Part shown: positions 1 to 7,988 of the stretch, piece after piece | Position numbering within the stretch: position 1 is the stretch's first letter | Layout: each line of letters opens with the position of its first letter | Source: CBDFGT01 sp965247225 | GTDB lineage: Bacteria > Pseudomonadota > Alphaproteobacteria > Rhizobiales > Rhizobiaceae | Length of the DNA: 64,000 nt | Direction: 5' to 3' | Assembly: GCA_965247225.1 (NCBI GenBank) | Contig: CBDFGT010000003.1 | Location: forward strand, 78,023-142,022 | Position numbers and translations under genes: made by a program | Notes under the pieces: model-generated | Seen by the model: the letters and a program-made list of their open reading frames with translations, nothing else | What the model was told of the DNA's origin: nothing | Databases searched by the model: none

Positions 1-1205
1 GTCGTGTAGAACAGCACATAGGGCTTGGCCGAATAGGGATCGCGCAGGATGCGGGTGCCGATCCGGTCCACCACCAGGTAGCCGGAGCGGAAGTCGCCAA
101 TGGCAATCGCATAGCTGCCGGCGGCAATGTCCGGCATTTCTTCGGCTTCGGCAACCGGATAGCCCATCAGGCTTGCCTTGCCGTCCGGGCCTGCCGGCGG
201 TTGCCACAGGTAAAAGCCGTCCGCACTTTTGAACTTGCGGATTTCGGCCTGCACCTTGCGGTTCATCAGGAAGGTCGCGTTCTGGCGATAGCCCGCCTTC
301 AGGGCATAGATCGCGTCCACCAGCGTGTCGGATGCGCCGCCTGTCTTGAACCCGCCTGCCACACCTGTGGCAATATAGCCGAGGTTGCCCCAGCTCCAGC
401 CTGTGTCCGCCACCTTGTTATAGGCCATCACGCCCCTGGGCTTGGCCACACCATCGCCGGTGACAAAGGCTGCCCCTTCCTGTTCGGCAAAAACGATGTC
501 CACCTCGCCTGCAATCCAGGCCTCGATGTCCACCGCCGCATCATCCAGCAGCGCCTGCGTGGCAGCCGGCATGGCATAGAGTTCCATGGTGGGAAAATTC
601 AGCTCCGCCAGTTGCTGCGTGGCGGTCTGCGGGCGGGCCGCCGTTTCGGCCACCCAGCCGGTTGCCATGCCTGCCTGCGAGAACGGCTTTTTCAGATTGG
701 CGGCAGAAACCTTGCGCACCGTTGCCAGTGCGCGCATCGGCGAGACGGCGGAAATCCGGCGACCGATATTCGTGTCCAGTTCATCCGGCACCAGCATGCC
801 GCCGTCAGGTGCAGAACCGGTGGAAAAGGCCTTGGCCTCCAGCGCCCGCAATCCGGCCTCGTCGCCCCGGCGGATATAGGTTTCAAACGCCGCCTTGTGT
901 TCGCGGGCTTCCAGCGTCTGTGCGCCCGGCCTTCCCAGTTGCGGACGGGCCTGTTTCAGCACCATCTGCTCCATCATCTTCTGGTGGTCGGTCATGGCCT
1001 TGTTGATCCGGTCTGCCTTTTCGGTCGTCAGGACATCGGCGGAAAGCTTCTGTTCCAGTTCGCGCAGCTTCGTGTCATTGGCCTGTCGAAACTCCTCGAA
1101 CATATGCATGAAGTCGTCATAGGCGGCTTCCGGCGTATCGGCATAGGCCTTGATTTCAGGTGCCGCCTTTGCGGGGCTCATGTTCAGGTTGATGTTTTCA
1201 TTCAT
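1..1205 (-). CDS. HK97-type major capsid protein (C-terminus beyond window)
   Basis: This gene encodes the main shell protein of a tailed-phage or GTA head. Translation from the ATG at 1205 stays open to the window edge (about 401 codons seen). The N-terminal ~110 residues are charged and helical (EEFRQANDTKLRELEQKL, ending near QARPQLGRPG), as expected of a scaffolding delta domain removed by the prohead protease. The body follows with HK97-fold landmarks: GGMLVPDELDTNIGRR, PTMELYAMPAATQALLDD, EGAAFVTGDGVAKPRG and FRSGYLVVDRIGTRILRDP. The gene lies 12 bp downstream of the protease gene on the same strand, the usual protease-capsid order. Stop codon and C-terminus are outside the window. The family assignment is firm; GTA rather than prophage is inferred from the neighbouring DUF6107 gene and gene order. 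Confidence 0.93.
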   Translation of the reverse strand, partial: MNENINLNMSPAKAAPEIKAYADTPEAAYDDFMHMFEEFRQANDTKLRELEQKLSADVLTTEKADRINKAMTDHQKMMEQMVLKQARPQLGRPGAQTLEAREHKAAFETYIRRGDEAGLRALEAKAFSTGSAPDGGMLVPDELDTNIGRRISAVSPMRALATVRKVSAANLKKPFSQAGMATGWVAETAARPQTATQQLAELNFPTMELYAMPAATQALLDDAAVDIEAWIAGEVDIVFAEQEGAAFVTGDGVAKPRGVMAYNKVADTGWSWGNLGYIATGVAGGFKTGGASDTLVDAIYALKAGYRQNATFLMNRKVQAEIRKFKSADGFYLWQPPAGPDGKASLMGYPVAEAEEMPDIAAGSYAIAIGDFRSGYLVVDRIGTRILRDPYSAKPYVLFYT

Positions 1206-1217
1206 CTGTTAAAATCC

Positions 1218-1937
1218 TTATGGTTGAATCTGTTGGCGTGCTTTGTTGATCATCTGCGTTGCCTGCCTGATACGGGCAACCAGCGCATCGTTCGTTCCGG
1301 CGGCTGCCTCCTGCAAGCCCGCCATGGCATTGAAACCCCTGGCTATCAGCGTCCGGGCCTCCCCGCGCGTCAGGCCCGCATCCCGCGTCAGCCAGCGCTC
1401 GAATTCGCGTTTTGTCGGCAGCCCTGTCGCTGGTGCAACCCCTGGCCTGCGGCCTGCCATTGTCTTGACATCGGCCACCCTGGCACCGGGCAGCATCGGA
1501 AAGGTCACAATGGAAATCTCCCAGAGATCGGCTTCCAGAATGCGGCGAATGCCGCTGCGGGCATCATTGCGGGCCTTCACGGTCTGAAACCCGATGGAAA
1601 GCCCGTCCAGTGCACCGTTCTTCATCAGCTGGTGCACTTCGCGCGCCCGGGCAACGCCCGTTGCCAGCACCCCTTCCACATAGAGGCCGCGGGCATCTTC
1701 GCGGATGGTCTGCCAGTGGCCCAGCGGTTCTGACGGATCATGCTGAAACAGCATGCGCACACCGGCGGGTCCGCGGGTTTCCAGGCTGCGGCGAAAGGCA
1801 CCGCGCTCAATCGTGTCTTTGCCCAGATCCACCTCGCCAAACAGGCTGGCATAGCCTGCAAACCGGCCCTCGCCGGTCATGCCGCGCAGTTCCAGGCTGG
1901 CAAATGTGCGCGTATCGATGCGGTTCTGCACATCCAT
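1218..1937 (-). CDS. HK97-family prohead protease
   Basis: A 239-residue serine protease (assemblin-like fold) that matures the capsid during head assembly. Visible family features are GRFAGYASLFGEVDLGKD near residue 25, a conserved histidine in MLFQHDPSEPLGHW (~65), GLSIGF carrying the likely catalytic serine (~115) and DLWEISIVTFPMLPGA (~140). The C-terminal ~80 residues, rich in Ala and Arg, resemble the tail that is lost on maturation. The downstream capsid gene starts 12 bp away. Upstream, the expected DUF6107 and portal genes are displaced by about 2.3 kb of toxin-antitoxin and HAD genes, so this gene and the capsid probably need their own promoter or long read-through. Confidence 0.92.
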   Translation of the reverse strand: MDVQNRIDTRTFASLELRGMTGEGRFAGYASLFGEVDLGKDTIERGAFRRSLETRGPAGVRMLFQHDPSEPLGHWQTIREDARGLYVEGVLATGVARAREVHQLMKNGALDGLSIGFQTVKARNDARSGIRRILEADLWEISIVTFPMLPGARVADVKTMAGRRPGVAPATGLPTKREFERWLTRDAGLTRGEARTLIARGFNAMAGLQEAAAGTNDALVARIRQATQMINKARQQIQP

Positions 1938-2070
1938 GGTGTTCTCCGTTAATTTTGTGTGTGGTTTTTATGTTCGCCCGCTGGGCGCGATAGGCCCCGG
2001 TAGCTTTCCCGTCAGCAATTGACTTTGCTGCCATCCTTGCGCAAAAAGTATCGTCACAAGGAATCATATC

Positions 2071-2742
2071 TTGCCGCACAGCGCCTCGCCGTCGAAGTCC
2101 TATTCCGCCTTCCTGTTTGATATGGATGGCACGCTTCTGTCTTCCATCGAGGCGGCGGAACGTGTGTGGGGCCGCTGGGCCCTGCGCCACGGGCTGGATG
2201 TTGCAGCCTTCCTGCCCACCATTCATGGTGTTCGCGCAGCCGATACAATTGGCCGTCTCCAGCTTCCCGGCATCGATGTCGCCGCCGAGGCCGACTGGGT
2301 CCGGCTGGCCGAACTGGAAGATGTTGAAGGTGTGAAACCCATTCCCGGCATTCCGGACTTTCTGGAGAGCCTTCCTGAAGACCGCTGGGCGATTGTCACA
2401 TCCGCCACACTGGATCTGGCCACGCGCCGCCTTGCCGCTGCCGGAATCGCTCCGCCTGCCAACCTGTTTACCGCCGAACGGGTCGCCCGCGGCAAGCCTT
2501 ATCCTGACTGTTTTGAAAATGCCGCCAGATCGCTCGGCTTTGAGGCGACCGATTGCCTGGTGTTTGAAGATGCGCCTGCAGGCATTCAGGCCGGTACCTC
2601 TGCCGGCAGCGATGTCGTGGTCATCACCGCCACCCACATGCACCCCATGGAAACCCCGCACCGCACCCTTGCCGATTATACCGGCGTTGTCGCCCGCTTC
2701 ACGCCGGAGCGCAGGCTCATGCTTCTCGAGCGTGAGGCGTAA
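2071..2742 (+). CDS. HAD-superfamily hydrolase (sugar-phosphatase-like)
   Basis: A 223-residue haloacid-dehalogenase-type phosphatase. Motif I is FDMDGTL, with nucleophile D17 and acid D19. Motif II is probably IVTSATLD, motif III the lysine of RGKPYPDCF and motif IV VFEDAPAG. A helical cap sits between motifs I and II, as in the YfbT / DL-glycerol-3-phosphatase subgroup, so a small sugar phosphate is the likely substrate. The start is TTG at 2071, supported by AAGGA at 2058-2062 with 8-nt spacing; no ATG lies before the nucleophile. It is the only plus-strand gene inside the minus-strand head cluster and its 3' end overlaps the convergent RES gene by 26 bp. That placement suggests insertion as cargo. 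Exact substrate unknown. Confidence 0.85.
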   Translation: MPHSASPSKSYSAFLFDMDGTLLSSIEAAERVWGRWALRHGLDVAAFLPTIHGVRAADTIGRLQLPGIDVAAEADWVRLAELEDVEGVKPIPGIPDFLESLPEDRWAIVTSATLDLATRRLAAAGIAPPANLFTAERVARGKPYPDCFENAARSLGFEATDCLVFEDAPAGIQAGTSAGSDVVVITATHMHPMETPHRTLADYTGVVARFTPERRLMLLEREA

Positions 2743-3304
2743 GCTCCCGCGCCACGGAAGACCAGTCGATCAGCCCATGATCCGGCCGGATCCTTGCAGC
2801 CCCTTCACCGGCATTTTTGCAAAACACCACAATATTGGCACAGGCGTATCGTGCGCCTGGAACCATCATGCCATCATATCCCAGAAAGCTGGCGATTTCG
2901 CCCATCTGCTGTGTTGTCGGGTATTCCTCATGCCGGTTGGCATAGTCCAGCTGGCCATAGCGCCCTGTGTCCAGTCCCAGTGCTTTCAGATCGTCAAGGG
3001 CTGGCAACGGGATCACTGTTTGCAGCTCCAGGTGCAGTTCAAACAGGTTGAACCGCAGTTTTGAGGGAAAAACCGGCTGGCCGCGCCTCAGGTGAAAATC
3101 CATTTCAGCCAGTGCTCCCCTGCGTTCCATGGATGTGTACAAGACATCCAATGTCCCGTCGTCCCAGCGCCCGCCCGATGCATGGCACTGGCAGGGATCA
3201 CGCCCCTCGCGCACCACGCGCCACACGGTTCCGGAAAACGTGGTTGTTGCGACAGCTTCCAGTGCATCCATCAACCGTGCATCACGCAAGGACGGGCGTG
3301 TCAC
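2717..3304 (-). CDS. RES-domain toxin
   Basis: A 195-residue RES-family protein. Characterised members of Xre-RES modules deplete cellular NAD+. Family features seen are VWRVVREGRDP near residue 28, the GGRWDDGTLDVLYTSMERRG block with ALAEMDFHL (~43-70) and a C-terminal YDGMMVPGARYACANIVVF segment. Its ATG overlaps the stop of the upstream Xre gene in an ATGA arrangement, so the two are translationally coupled in the usual antitoxin-first order. The 3' end overlaps the convergent HAD gene. It appears full length and intact, unlike the second RES locus near 18.4 kb. Confidence 0.85.
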   Translation of the reverse strand: MTRPSLRDARLMDALEAVATTTFSGTVWRVVREGRDPCQCHASGGRWDDGTLDVLYTSMERRGALAEMDFHLRRGQPVFPSKLRFNLFELHLELQTVIPLPALDDLKALGLDTGRYGQLDYANRHEEYPTTQQMGEIASFLGYDGMMVPGARYACANIVVFCKNAGEGAARIRPDHGLIDWSSVARELTPHAREA

Positions 3305-3645
3305 AGATAGGCCCCTGCATCCATGCGGTTGAGAATGTCCAGAACATCCACCGACCGTCCGTCATGGATCAGGTCAATGGCGCGCCGTCCCTCCAGTTGC
3401 GGATGGCGTGCATAAAGCCAGAGGCGGATCTCGTCCGGCGCGTAATATTCCTGCAATCGTCCGACCACATAATTGAGGTCCGAGATTACAAGCTCGTTTC
3501 GGGCATGCGGCTTCATTGTGCCCGATTTCCAGCGCGATACCGTCGCCTTGGACACATCGGTAATATTGGCAATGTCGGCGCTTTTCAGGCCGCCTTTGTC
3601 ACTCAGTTCACCCAGATACCGGGCCAGGGCGGTTTGCTGCATCAT
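3301..3645 (-). CDS. Xre-type antitoxin of the Xre-RES module
   Basis: A 114-residue antitoxin. The N-terminal half is a helix-turn-helix (KSADIANITDVSKATVSRWK, residues ~21-40). The C-terminal half matches the Xre/MbcA/ParS toxin-binding type (EIRLWLYARHPQLEGRRAID). The protein should neutralise the RES toxin encoded by the overlapping downstream gene and bind its own promoter. A perfect 13-bp inverted repeat at 3661-3697, starting 16 bp upstream of the start codon, is a strong operator candidate. Two ATGs lie in tandem (MMQQ), so the start is ambiguous by one residue. Confidence 0.85.
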   Translation of the reverse strand: MMQQTALARYLGELSDKGGLKSADIANITDVSKATVSRWKSGTMKPHARNELVISDLNYVVGRLQEYYAPDEIRLWLYARHPQLEGRRAIDLIHDGRSVDVLDILNRMDAGAYL

Positions 3646-3660
3646 AACCTCGACCGTGAT

Positions 3661-3697
3661 GTTTGTGTTTCATGAATTGAATTTATGAAACACAAAC
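3661..3697 (-). promoter_or_regulatory. Palindromic operator upstream of xre-res
   Basis: Perfect 13-bp inverted repeat: GTTTGTGTTTCAT at 3661-3673 and ATGAAACACAAAC at 3685-3697, separated by 11 AT-rich bases. It starts 16 bp upstream of the antitoxin start. Size, symmetry and position fit an autoregulatory binding site for the Xre dimer; this is inference from arrangement. Confidence 0.7.
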
Positions 3698-3714
3698 GAA
3701 ATGGTCAAGCAACG

Positions 3715-3936
3715 TCACGCTATCCGGCGTGACGGTCCAGGAATGGTCCGGCCAAGGTCGTGCGCGGTCTCCAGCCAGACTGCAATAGCATCGCGCACAT
3801 TCGCAATCGCCTCCTCGGGCGTCTCGCCGTCGCTCATGCAGCCCGGAAGATCCGGCACGGTTGCCGCAAATCCACCTCCGTCTTCCTGCGTCAGCGGCGA
3901 TACAATGACCGGATAGACAAGATCATTCATTGGCAT
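3715..3936 (-). CDS. hicB: HicB-family antitoxin
   Basis: A 73-residue HicB-type antitoxin with the degenerate RNase-H-like fold: VYPVIVSPLTQEDGGGFAA, then TVPDLPGCMSDGETPEEAI and a C-terminal helix (NVRDAIAVWLETAHDLG). It blocks HicA. It is short and ends after IPGPSRRIA with no obvious C-terminal DNA-binding domain, so promoter control may depend on the complex. An internal ATG at residue 3 (MNDLVYP) is an alternative start. The 5' end overlaps the 3' end of hicA by 14 bp, giving the toxin-first order typical of hicAB. Confidence 0.88.
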   Translation of the reverse strand: MPMNDLVYPVIVSPLTQEDGGGFAATVPDLPGCMSDGETPEEAIANVRDAIAVWLETAHDLGRTIPGPSRRIA

Positions 3937-4168
3937 GCCTCACTTTATCCACGAATTGCACAAGCAATCTTATATATACAGGTTTTATAGGTCGCTTGAA
4001 AGGGATCGTCAAAATCTCGTTCCGGGACGGATGCGCAACCTTGTAATGTGAGCTTCCCGATCTGGACTGATCACAGTGGATGCCAAATTCCCGACAGACG
4101 GCAATGATATCGTCAATTCTCCAGTCTCCTTTCGGGTTCTGGCGCAGTCTGTCCAGTCTCTTGCTCAT
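3923..4168 (-). CDS. hicA: HicA-family mRNA interferase toxin
   Basis: An 81-residue HicA-type toxin with a dsRBD-like fold. The catalytic histidine lies in SGSSHYKVAHP (~residues 39-49), followed by the strand ILTIPFKRPIKPVYIRLLVQ. HicA toxins cleave mRNA on the ribosome or free. I start it at MSKRLDRLRQ, since the three residues before it add nothing conserved; an in-frame ATG at 4177 is the alternative. It overlaps hicB, consistent with a coupled operon. With Xre-RES immediately downstream on the same strand it forms a block of two TA systems inside the head cluster. Confidence 0.87.
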   Translation of the reverse strand: MSKRLDRLRQNPKGDWRIDDIIAVCREFGIHCDQSRSGSSHYKVAHPSRNEILTIPFKRPIKPVYIRLLVQFVDKVRHANE

Positions 4169-4260
4169 CCCTTTCAATCCCCGAAAGCCAGTTTATAGCC
4201 CTTGATAGCACATGTTTTCAGGCGCAGAAATGCAGTTGTTTTAACGCACCGCTTTCCCCT

Positions 4261-4569
4261 TCACCGGCCCCATTTTCCGGCCACGCGCACCAGTGCGCCA
4301 AGGCCCCACCAGGCCATCAGGCTGGCGGCGGCCGATCCGGTCAGCATGATTTCCGCGCTGCCCAGTGCCTCGCCCAGGCCCAGTCTTTGCGCCAGCCACA
4401 GCCCTGTCGGGCCGCCGAAAATCAGGCCGCAGGCAAGGCCGGTCAAAAACCGGCTGGCAGCCTCGCGCCGTCCCGCGGGCAGCATATAGACCAGCGACAC
4501 GGCAGAGCCTGCCGAAGCCCCCAGCATGCGTGCGGCCCAAAGGCCCGGATCACCGGAAAAATCAGCCAT
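4261..4569 (-). CDS. DUF6107-type small membrane protein of the GTA cluster
   Basis: A 102-residue protein with alanine- and glycine-rich hydrophobic stretches (GASAGSAVSLVYMLP, FLTGLACGLIFGG, SLMAWWGLGALVRVAGK) suggesting three short membrane segments. The pattern matches the small protein (DUF6107) that, as I recall, lies between portal and prohead protease in rhizobial GTA clusters. Here it follows the portal gene after a ~240-bp gap but is separated from the protease by about 2.3 kb of cargo. Function unknown. The domain name is from memory; the context is direct. Confidence 0.7.
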   Translation of the reverse strand: MADFSGDPGLWAARMLGASAGSAVSLVYMLPAGRREAASRFLTGLACGLIFGGPTGLWLAQRLGLGEALGSAEIMLTGSAAASLMAWWGLGALVRVAGKWGR

Positions 4570-4809
4570 TTGTTAACACCTTTCCCCTACATTGGTTTTA
4601 TTGAGAATTTTATAATATACTCATCAGCAGCATGGTTCCGGCACCTCTCCCTGAGTCAGGTGATGCGCAAAAGCTGAGTCCCCTGAATCCCCTGGCACCG
4701 TTTCCTCGCATTCAGATTCACGGCCTTCACAAACAGATTCAACCCGTCTTGACAGATCGATTCAATCCGCTGCCGGACTGAATCCGGAAATCGGTATAAT
4801 CAACTGTTT
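4570..4809. other. Gap between portal and DUF6107 genes with repeated ATTCA motifs
   Basis: About 240 bp without a convincing gene. Between roughly 4680 and 4790 the pentamer ATTCA or its complement occurs repeatedly (for example CATTCAGATTCA, AGATTCAACC, CGATTCAATCC, CTGAATCCGG). No hairpin with a U-tract was seen. It could be a regulatory stretch or remnant sequence. Confidence 0.4.
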
Positions 4810-6030
4810 TTACACACTATCGTCCGGACCATAGCCCACGGCCTGCCGCTTTTCCGCGTCCGTGAGGAAGTCTGCCGCCCCCACCCGCGCCCAGAGCTGG
4901 TCGCGTTCATTGGCAAGGCCGGATATCTGGTCCAGATCATGGCCCAGCCGCAGGTCATCGCCATAGGCCGGGGCCAGCCACAGGCCGAGCGCTTCTGCCG
5001 TGCGGGCCAGAAGCGGCAGCACAGTCAGCCGCAGAAAGGCGCGGTTGGCCTCGGCATAATTGGCATAGGTATTGTCACCGGGAATGCCCAGCAGCATCGG
5101 CGGCACACCAAAAGCCAGCGCAATATCGCGGCTTGCGCCGTTCTTCGCCTCGACAAAATCCATCTCCTTTGGCGAAAGCCCCATGGATTTCCAGTCGAGC
5201 CCGCCTTCCAGCAGCATCGGTCGTCCCGCCCGTGCCGGGCCGGAATAGCCCTCGTCCAGTTCGCTCTTCAGCCGGTCATATTGGTCCGGCGAAAGGTTGC
5301 CGCCTTCCTTCGGCTGGTAGACCAGTGCGCCGGAGGGCCGTGCCGAATTGTCCAGCAGCGCCTTGTTCCAGGTGGCCGCCGCATTGTGCAGGTCCAGCGC
5401 CTGGCTTGCCGCTTCGAGCGGTGCAAAGCCCAGATGGTCGTCCAGCGGATGAAACAGCCGCAGGTGCAGAAGCGCCAGTGCCTGTGCGCCGTCCTTCCGG
5501 CCATCACCCTCCAGCGCAACCAGCCGCGTTGCCGCCCCGACGCGATATTCCACCGCCTGCGGCCAGCCATGGCTATCCTCCACAATCCGGCAGCGGTCGG
5601 GGCGCAAGAGATGCAGTTCGGCCACCCTGTCGCCCAGCACTGCGGGCTCGACAAAGGCATTGCCCGACAGCAGAAGATGGCCGTAGAGGCTTTCAAAAAA
5701 CGCAATGCCCGCCAGGTTGCGGCCCGGCCTGCGCAAAAGGTCCAGCAGCGGATGCCGGGTCATTTCGCGGTCGCCCTCATAGGCCAGCCACGGCACAGAG
5801 GCTGCCGTCTCGCAGATCAGCCTTACTGCGCGGTGGGCCACCGGGTTTTTCATGAAGCCCTCGCGGGCGAGCGTGCCATAGGAACGCCCGCTCCAGTGCG
5901 CCTGCCCTGTCAGTGTACAGGCCAGGAAAGCCGCTTTCTGTTCGTGGTTCATCCGGGAATTGCCCTGTCCCGAAGACACGGGTTTGCGCCGGGTGCGGCT
6001 GTCCCGCATCCAGTCGAATGGATTTTTCAT
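4810..6030 (-). CDS. HK97-family phage portal protein
   Basis: A 406-residue portal protein forming the dodecameric ring through which DNA enters the capsid. Visible features: SGRSYGTLAREGFMKNPVAH and ICETAASVPWLAY near residue 50-90, HLLLSGNAFVEPAVLGD (~135), LHLRLFHPLDDHLGFAPLEA (~185), ALVYQPKEGGNLSPDQYDRL (~235) and FGVPPMLLGIPGDNTYANYA with EANRAFLRLTVLPLL (~300-330). Length is normal for the family. In GTA clusters the terminase sits directly upstream; here about 3.3 kb of extra genes intervene. Start chosen at MKNPFDWMRD, the only sensible ATG. Confidence 0.93.
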   Translation of the reverse strand: MKNPFDWMRDSRTRRKPVSSGQGNSRMNHEQKAAFLACTLTGQAHWSGRSYGTLAREGFMKNPVAHRAVRLICETAASVPWLAYEGDREMTRHPLLDLLRRPGRNLAGIAFFESLYGHLLLSGNAFVEPAVLGDRVAELHLLRPDRCRIVEDSHGWPQAVEYRVGAATRLVALEGDGRKDGAQALALLHLRLFHPLDDHLGFAPLEAASQALDLHNAAATWNKALLDNSARPSGALVYQPKEGGNLSPDQYDRLKSELDEGYSGPARAGRPMLLEGGLDWKSMGLSPKEMDFVEAKNGASRDIALAFGVPPMLLGIPGDNTYANYAEANRAFLRLTVLPLLARTAEALGLWLAPAYGDDLRLGHDLDQISGLANERDQLWARVGAADFLTDAEKRQAVGYGPDDSV

Positions 6031-6073
6031 GTCCGGTACCTTTTGATGCTGGATCTGCTGAAAGGCCGCAGGT

Positions 6074-6364
6074 TCAGTCTGCGGTCACATAATCCGCCGC
6101 CACCCGCATGTCGCGCAAGGGGCGGACGATATCAATGGATTGCTGGTAGAGCGGATGCGCCTTGTAGTCGGCCAGGGCCTGCTCGTTTTCAAATTCGCCG
6201 TAAACGACAAAATCCACCGCCGTTCCCAGCTGGTCGGTCTTGATATTGCGGCCCACTTCCAGCCTGGTTGCGGCGGGAATGCCCTTGAGGAGCGACAGGC
6301 CGTCAAACACCGCTTCCAGATTGCCATTATCAGGAACCGAGAAAAAAACGATATGCCGTATCAT
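6074..6364 (-). CDS. Dabb-family (stress-responsive A/B barrel) protein
   Basis: A 96-residue ferredoxin-like alpha+beta barrel protein. Family signatures are the N-terminal MIRHIVFFSVPD, the AVDFVVYGEFENEQALADYK block with AHPLYQQ, and a final RDMRVAADYVTAD. Dabb proteins form dimers; some act on small hydrophobic or polyketide-like molecules and others have no known substrate. The gene lies 43 bp upstream of the portal gene on the same strand. It is not a normal part of head modules, so it is probably host-derived cargo. Confidence 0.85.
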   Translation of the reverse strand: MIRHIVFFSVPDNGNLEAVFDGLSLLKGIPAATRLEVGRNIKTDQLGTAVDFVVYGEFENEQALADYKAHPLYQQSIDIVRPLRDMRVAADYVTAD

Positions 6365-6437
6365 GTCACTTTGCCCTGCGCGTCAATGCAGCCGCGTTAC
6401 CACAGCGTGTTGCGCTTCTCAATGGCAATCCCGCAGA

Positions 6438-7103
6438 TCAGGCCGTCGTGTAACCAATTGCCGCATAATAGGTCTTGCCCAGTGCCGCCACGTCCTTTGC
6501 GGCAAAGGTGCCATTGACGGTCTTGCGGGCATTGAACCAGTCCTGTGTGGCACCATGGAAGAAATCGGACAATTTGCTTCCGGTAAATCCCCCGTTGATC
6601 ATGCCATGAAACATGATCTCCACAGCGCCATTGTCTCCCAGCGCCAGATCGGGAGTGCCGACAAGATCGATGTGCAACAAATCGCCGAATTTCTTGTAAT
6701 TCGCCCTTCCCGTGAGTTGCGGAAGACCACGCCCCCGGTATTTCCAGCCATCGCCACTCGCTTCATCACCATTGCCGATGCGGTTTGCATAGATTTTGTT
6801 GGCAATTTTCTCCGGCTGGTGCGCGTAGCTGCCGGCTGTTGCAGCGGTGAACCTGTTGGGAAAAACCTCAAGCAGCCGCTTGGCCGAATAATTGAGATTT
6901 TCCTCCACCGGCTGCATCTTGCGTCCGGTTTCGTGGCAGGCCGTTGCCAGCATATAGGCCAGCCAGCGGTCGTCGTCCCCGGCATGGTCTTTTTCCCATG
7001 CGTCCAAAATCATTTCATGGCCATCCACCTGTGCCTGGGTCATGCCCGAAGCAAAGATCGTGTCGTGCAGATGATCGAAGAAAAATGTCCTGTTGATTGT
7101 CAT
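6438..7103 (-). CDS. GH19-type chitinase/lysozyme-like protein (copy 1)
   Basis: A 221-residue protein resembling phage and bacterial GH19-type muralytic enzymes. Visible features: WLAYMLATACHETGRKMQPV (likely catalytic glutamate in HET, ~residues 48-60), NKIYANRIGNGDEASGDG, and GWKYRGRGLPQLTGRANYKK (~115-135), typical of the substrate groove. No signal peptide is seen, so export would need a holin or other route. I start it at MTINRTFFF (7103); translation stays open upstream but that part is low-complexity and Arg-rich. A clear paralogue lies just upstream on the same strand (7374-7985). Both sit inside the GTA-like cluster and may serve particle release. Confidence 0.85.
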   Translation of the reverse strand: MTINRTFFFDHLHDTIFASGMTQAQVDGHEMILDAWEKDHAGDDDRWLAYMLATACHETGRKMQPVEENLNYSAKRLLEVFPNRFTAATAGSYAHQPEKIANKIYANRIGNGDEASGDGWKYRGRGLPQLTGRANYKKFGDLLHIDLVGTPDLALGDNGAVEIMFHGMINGGFTGSKLSDFFHGATQDWFNARKTVNGTFAAKDVAALGKTYYAAIGYTTA

Positions 7104-7373
7104 GGCGTCCTCCTGCCTTCGACACGGCTTCGCCACCAGCCAGACCGTGCGGATCCGGCGGTAATTGTCCGCGTCCTGTGTTGCTTTCCTTTGTCCCTCA
7201 GGTCCGGGTCTTGAGGTCCGGGTCTTGCTGGTCCTGACCACCATCATAGGGCAAATCTGCAAAAATGCACCTATAAAATGCAAATTAAAAAAAATACAAC
7301 CAAATATAATTTCTGCCTGCACTTGCCGTTGCAGCCGGTTGTCGCGCGCGCGTACCGTTCCTGCGGGTGATGA

Positions 7374-7985
7374 TCATTGCGCCATCAGGGCTGCATGAAA
7401 CATCCGGCCCAGTTCGCCCAGCCTTTCGGCCCGTTCCAGCCCGTTGATGATCCGGCGGGCCTGCACCCAGTCCTCTCTTTCAGCGTTAAAAAAGTCCGAC
7501 AGCCTGTGGCCGGTAAACGCGCCGTCCTGCATGCCGGCAAACAGGATGCGGATCGCCACATCCATGTCCATGGCGCGGTCTGGGTCTGCCACCAGATCCA
7601 AGCCCGTTGCCGCCGACATGGCCTCATAATTGCGCCTGTGGGTCAGTTGCACCAGGCCGCGGCCAATCCAGTGCCGCCCGTCTTCGTCCGCCAGCCAGTA
7701 GCGGGTTTTCACCCAGGGCAGTTTTCCGGCATCAAAGGCGGCCTGCAAAATCTCCACGGCCCGTGCATCAGTTGTCGCCAGCGTCTCGCGCACCGGTTGC
7801 ATGGTAAAGGCGGTCTCGTGGTAGGCCGTTGCCAGCATATAGGCCAGCCAGCGCAGATCACCGTCCGGCAGCAGCCGCTCCCATGCGTCCAGAATGGCCT
7901 CCAGCCCCTGCCGCTGCGAGGGCGATATCTCACCGCCGAACGGGGCAATCGAGATGGCGTTGTAAAAAGCGGCGCGGTTGAACAT
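7374..7985 (-). CDS. GH19-type lysozyme-like protein (copy 2)
   Basis: A 203-residue paralogue of the 6438-7103 protein. Shared blocks are EAILDAWE, RWLAYMLATAYHETAFTMQP, HWIGRGLVQLTHRRNYEAMS and GAFTGHRLSDFFNAEREDW. The HET glutamate is kept. Relative to copy 1 the central region is divergent (TRYWLADEDGRHW replaces the NRIGNGDEASGDGW segment) and the C-terminus is shorter. The gene begins 4 bp after the end of the DUF6941 gene, so it probably belongs to the same transcript as the toxin/XRE/DUF6941 module. Cell-wall lysis is inferred from family. Confidence 0.82.
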   Translation of the reverse strand: MFNRAAFYNAISIAPFGGEISPSQRQGLEAILDAWERLLPDGDLRWLAYMLATAYHETAFTMQPVRETLATTDARAVEILQAAFDAGKLPWVKTRYWLADEDGRHWIGRGLVQLTHRRNYEAMSAATGLDLVADPDRAMDMDVAIRILFAGMQDGAFTGHRLSDFFNAEREDWVQARRIINGLERAERLGELGRMFHAALMAQ

Positions 7986-7988
7986 TTT

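Noticed and set aside
201..1733. Long plus-strand open frame (510 codons) across capsid and protease genes
   Set aside because: It is antisense to two well-supported head genes, has a Cys/His/Arg-rich composition typical of reverse-frame translation in GC-rich DNA and matches no family.
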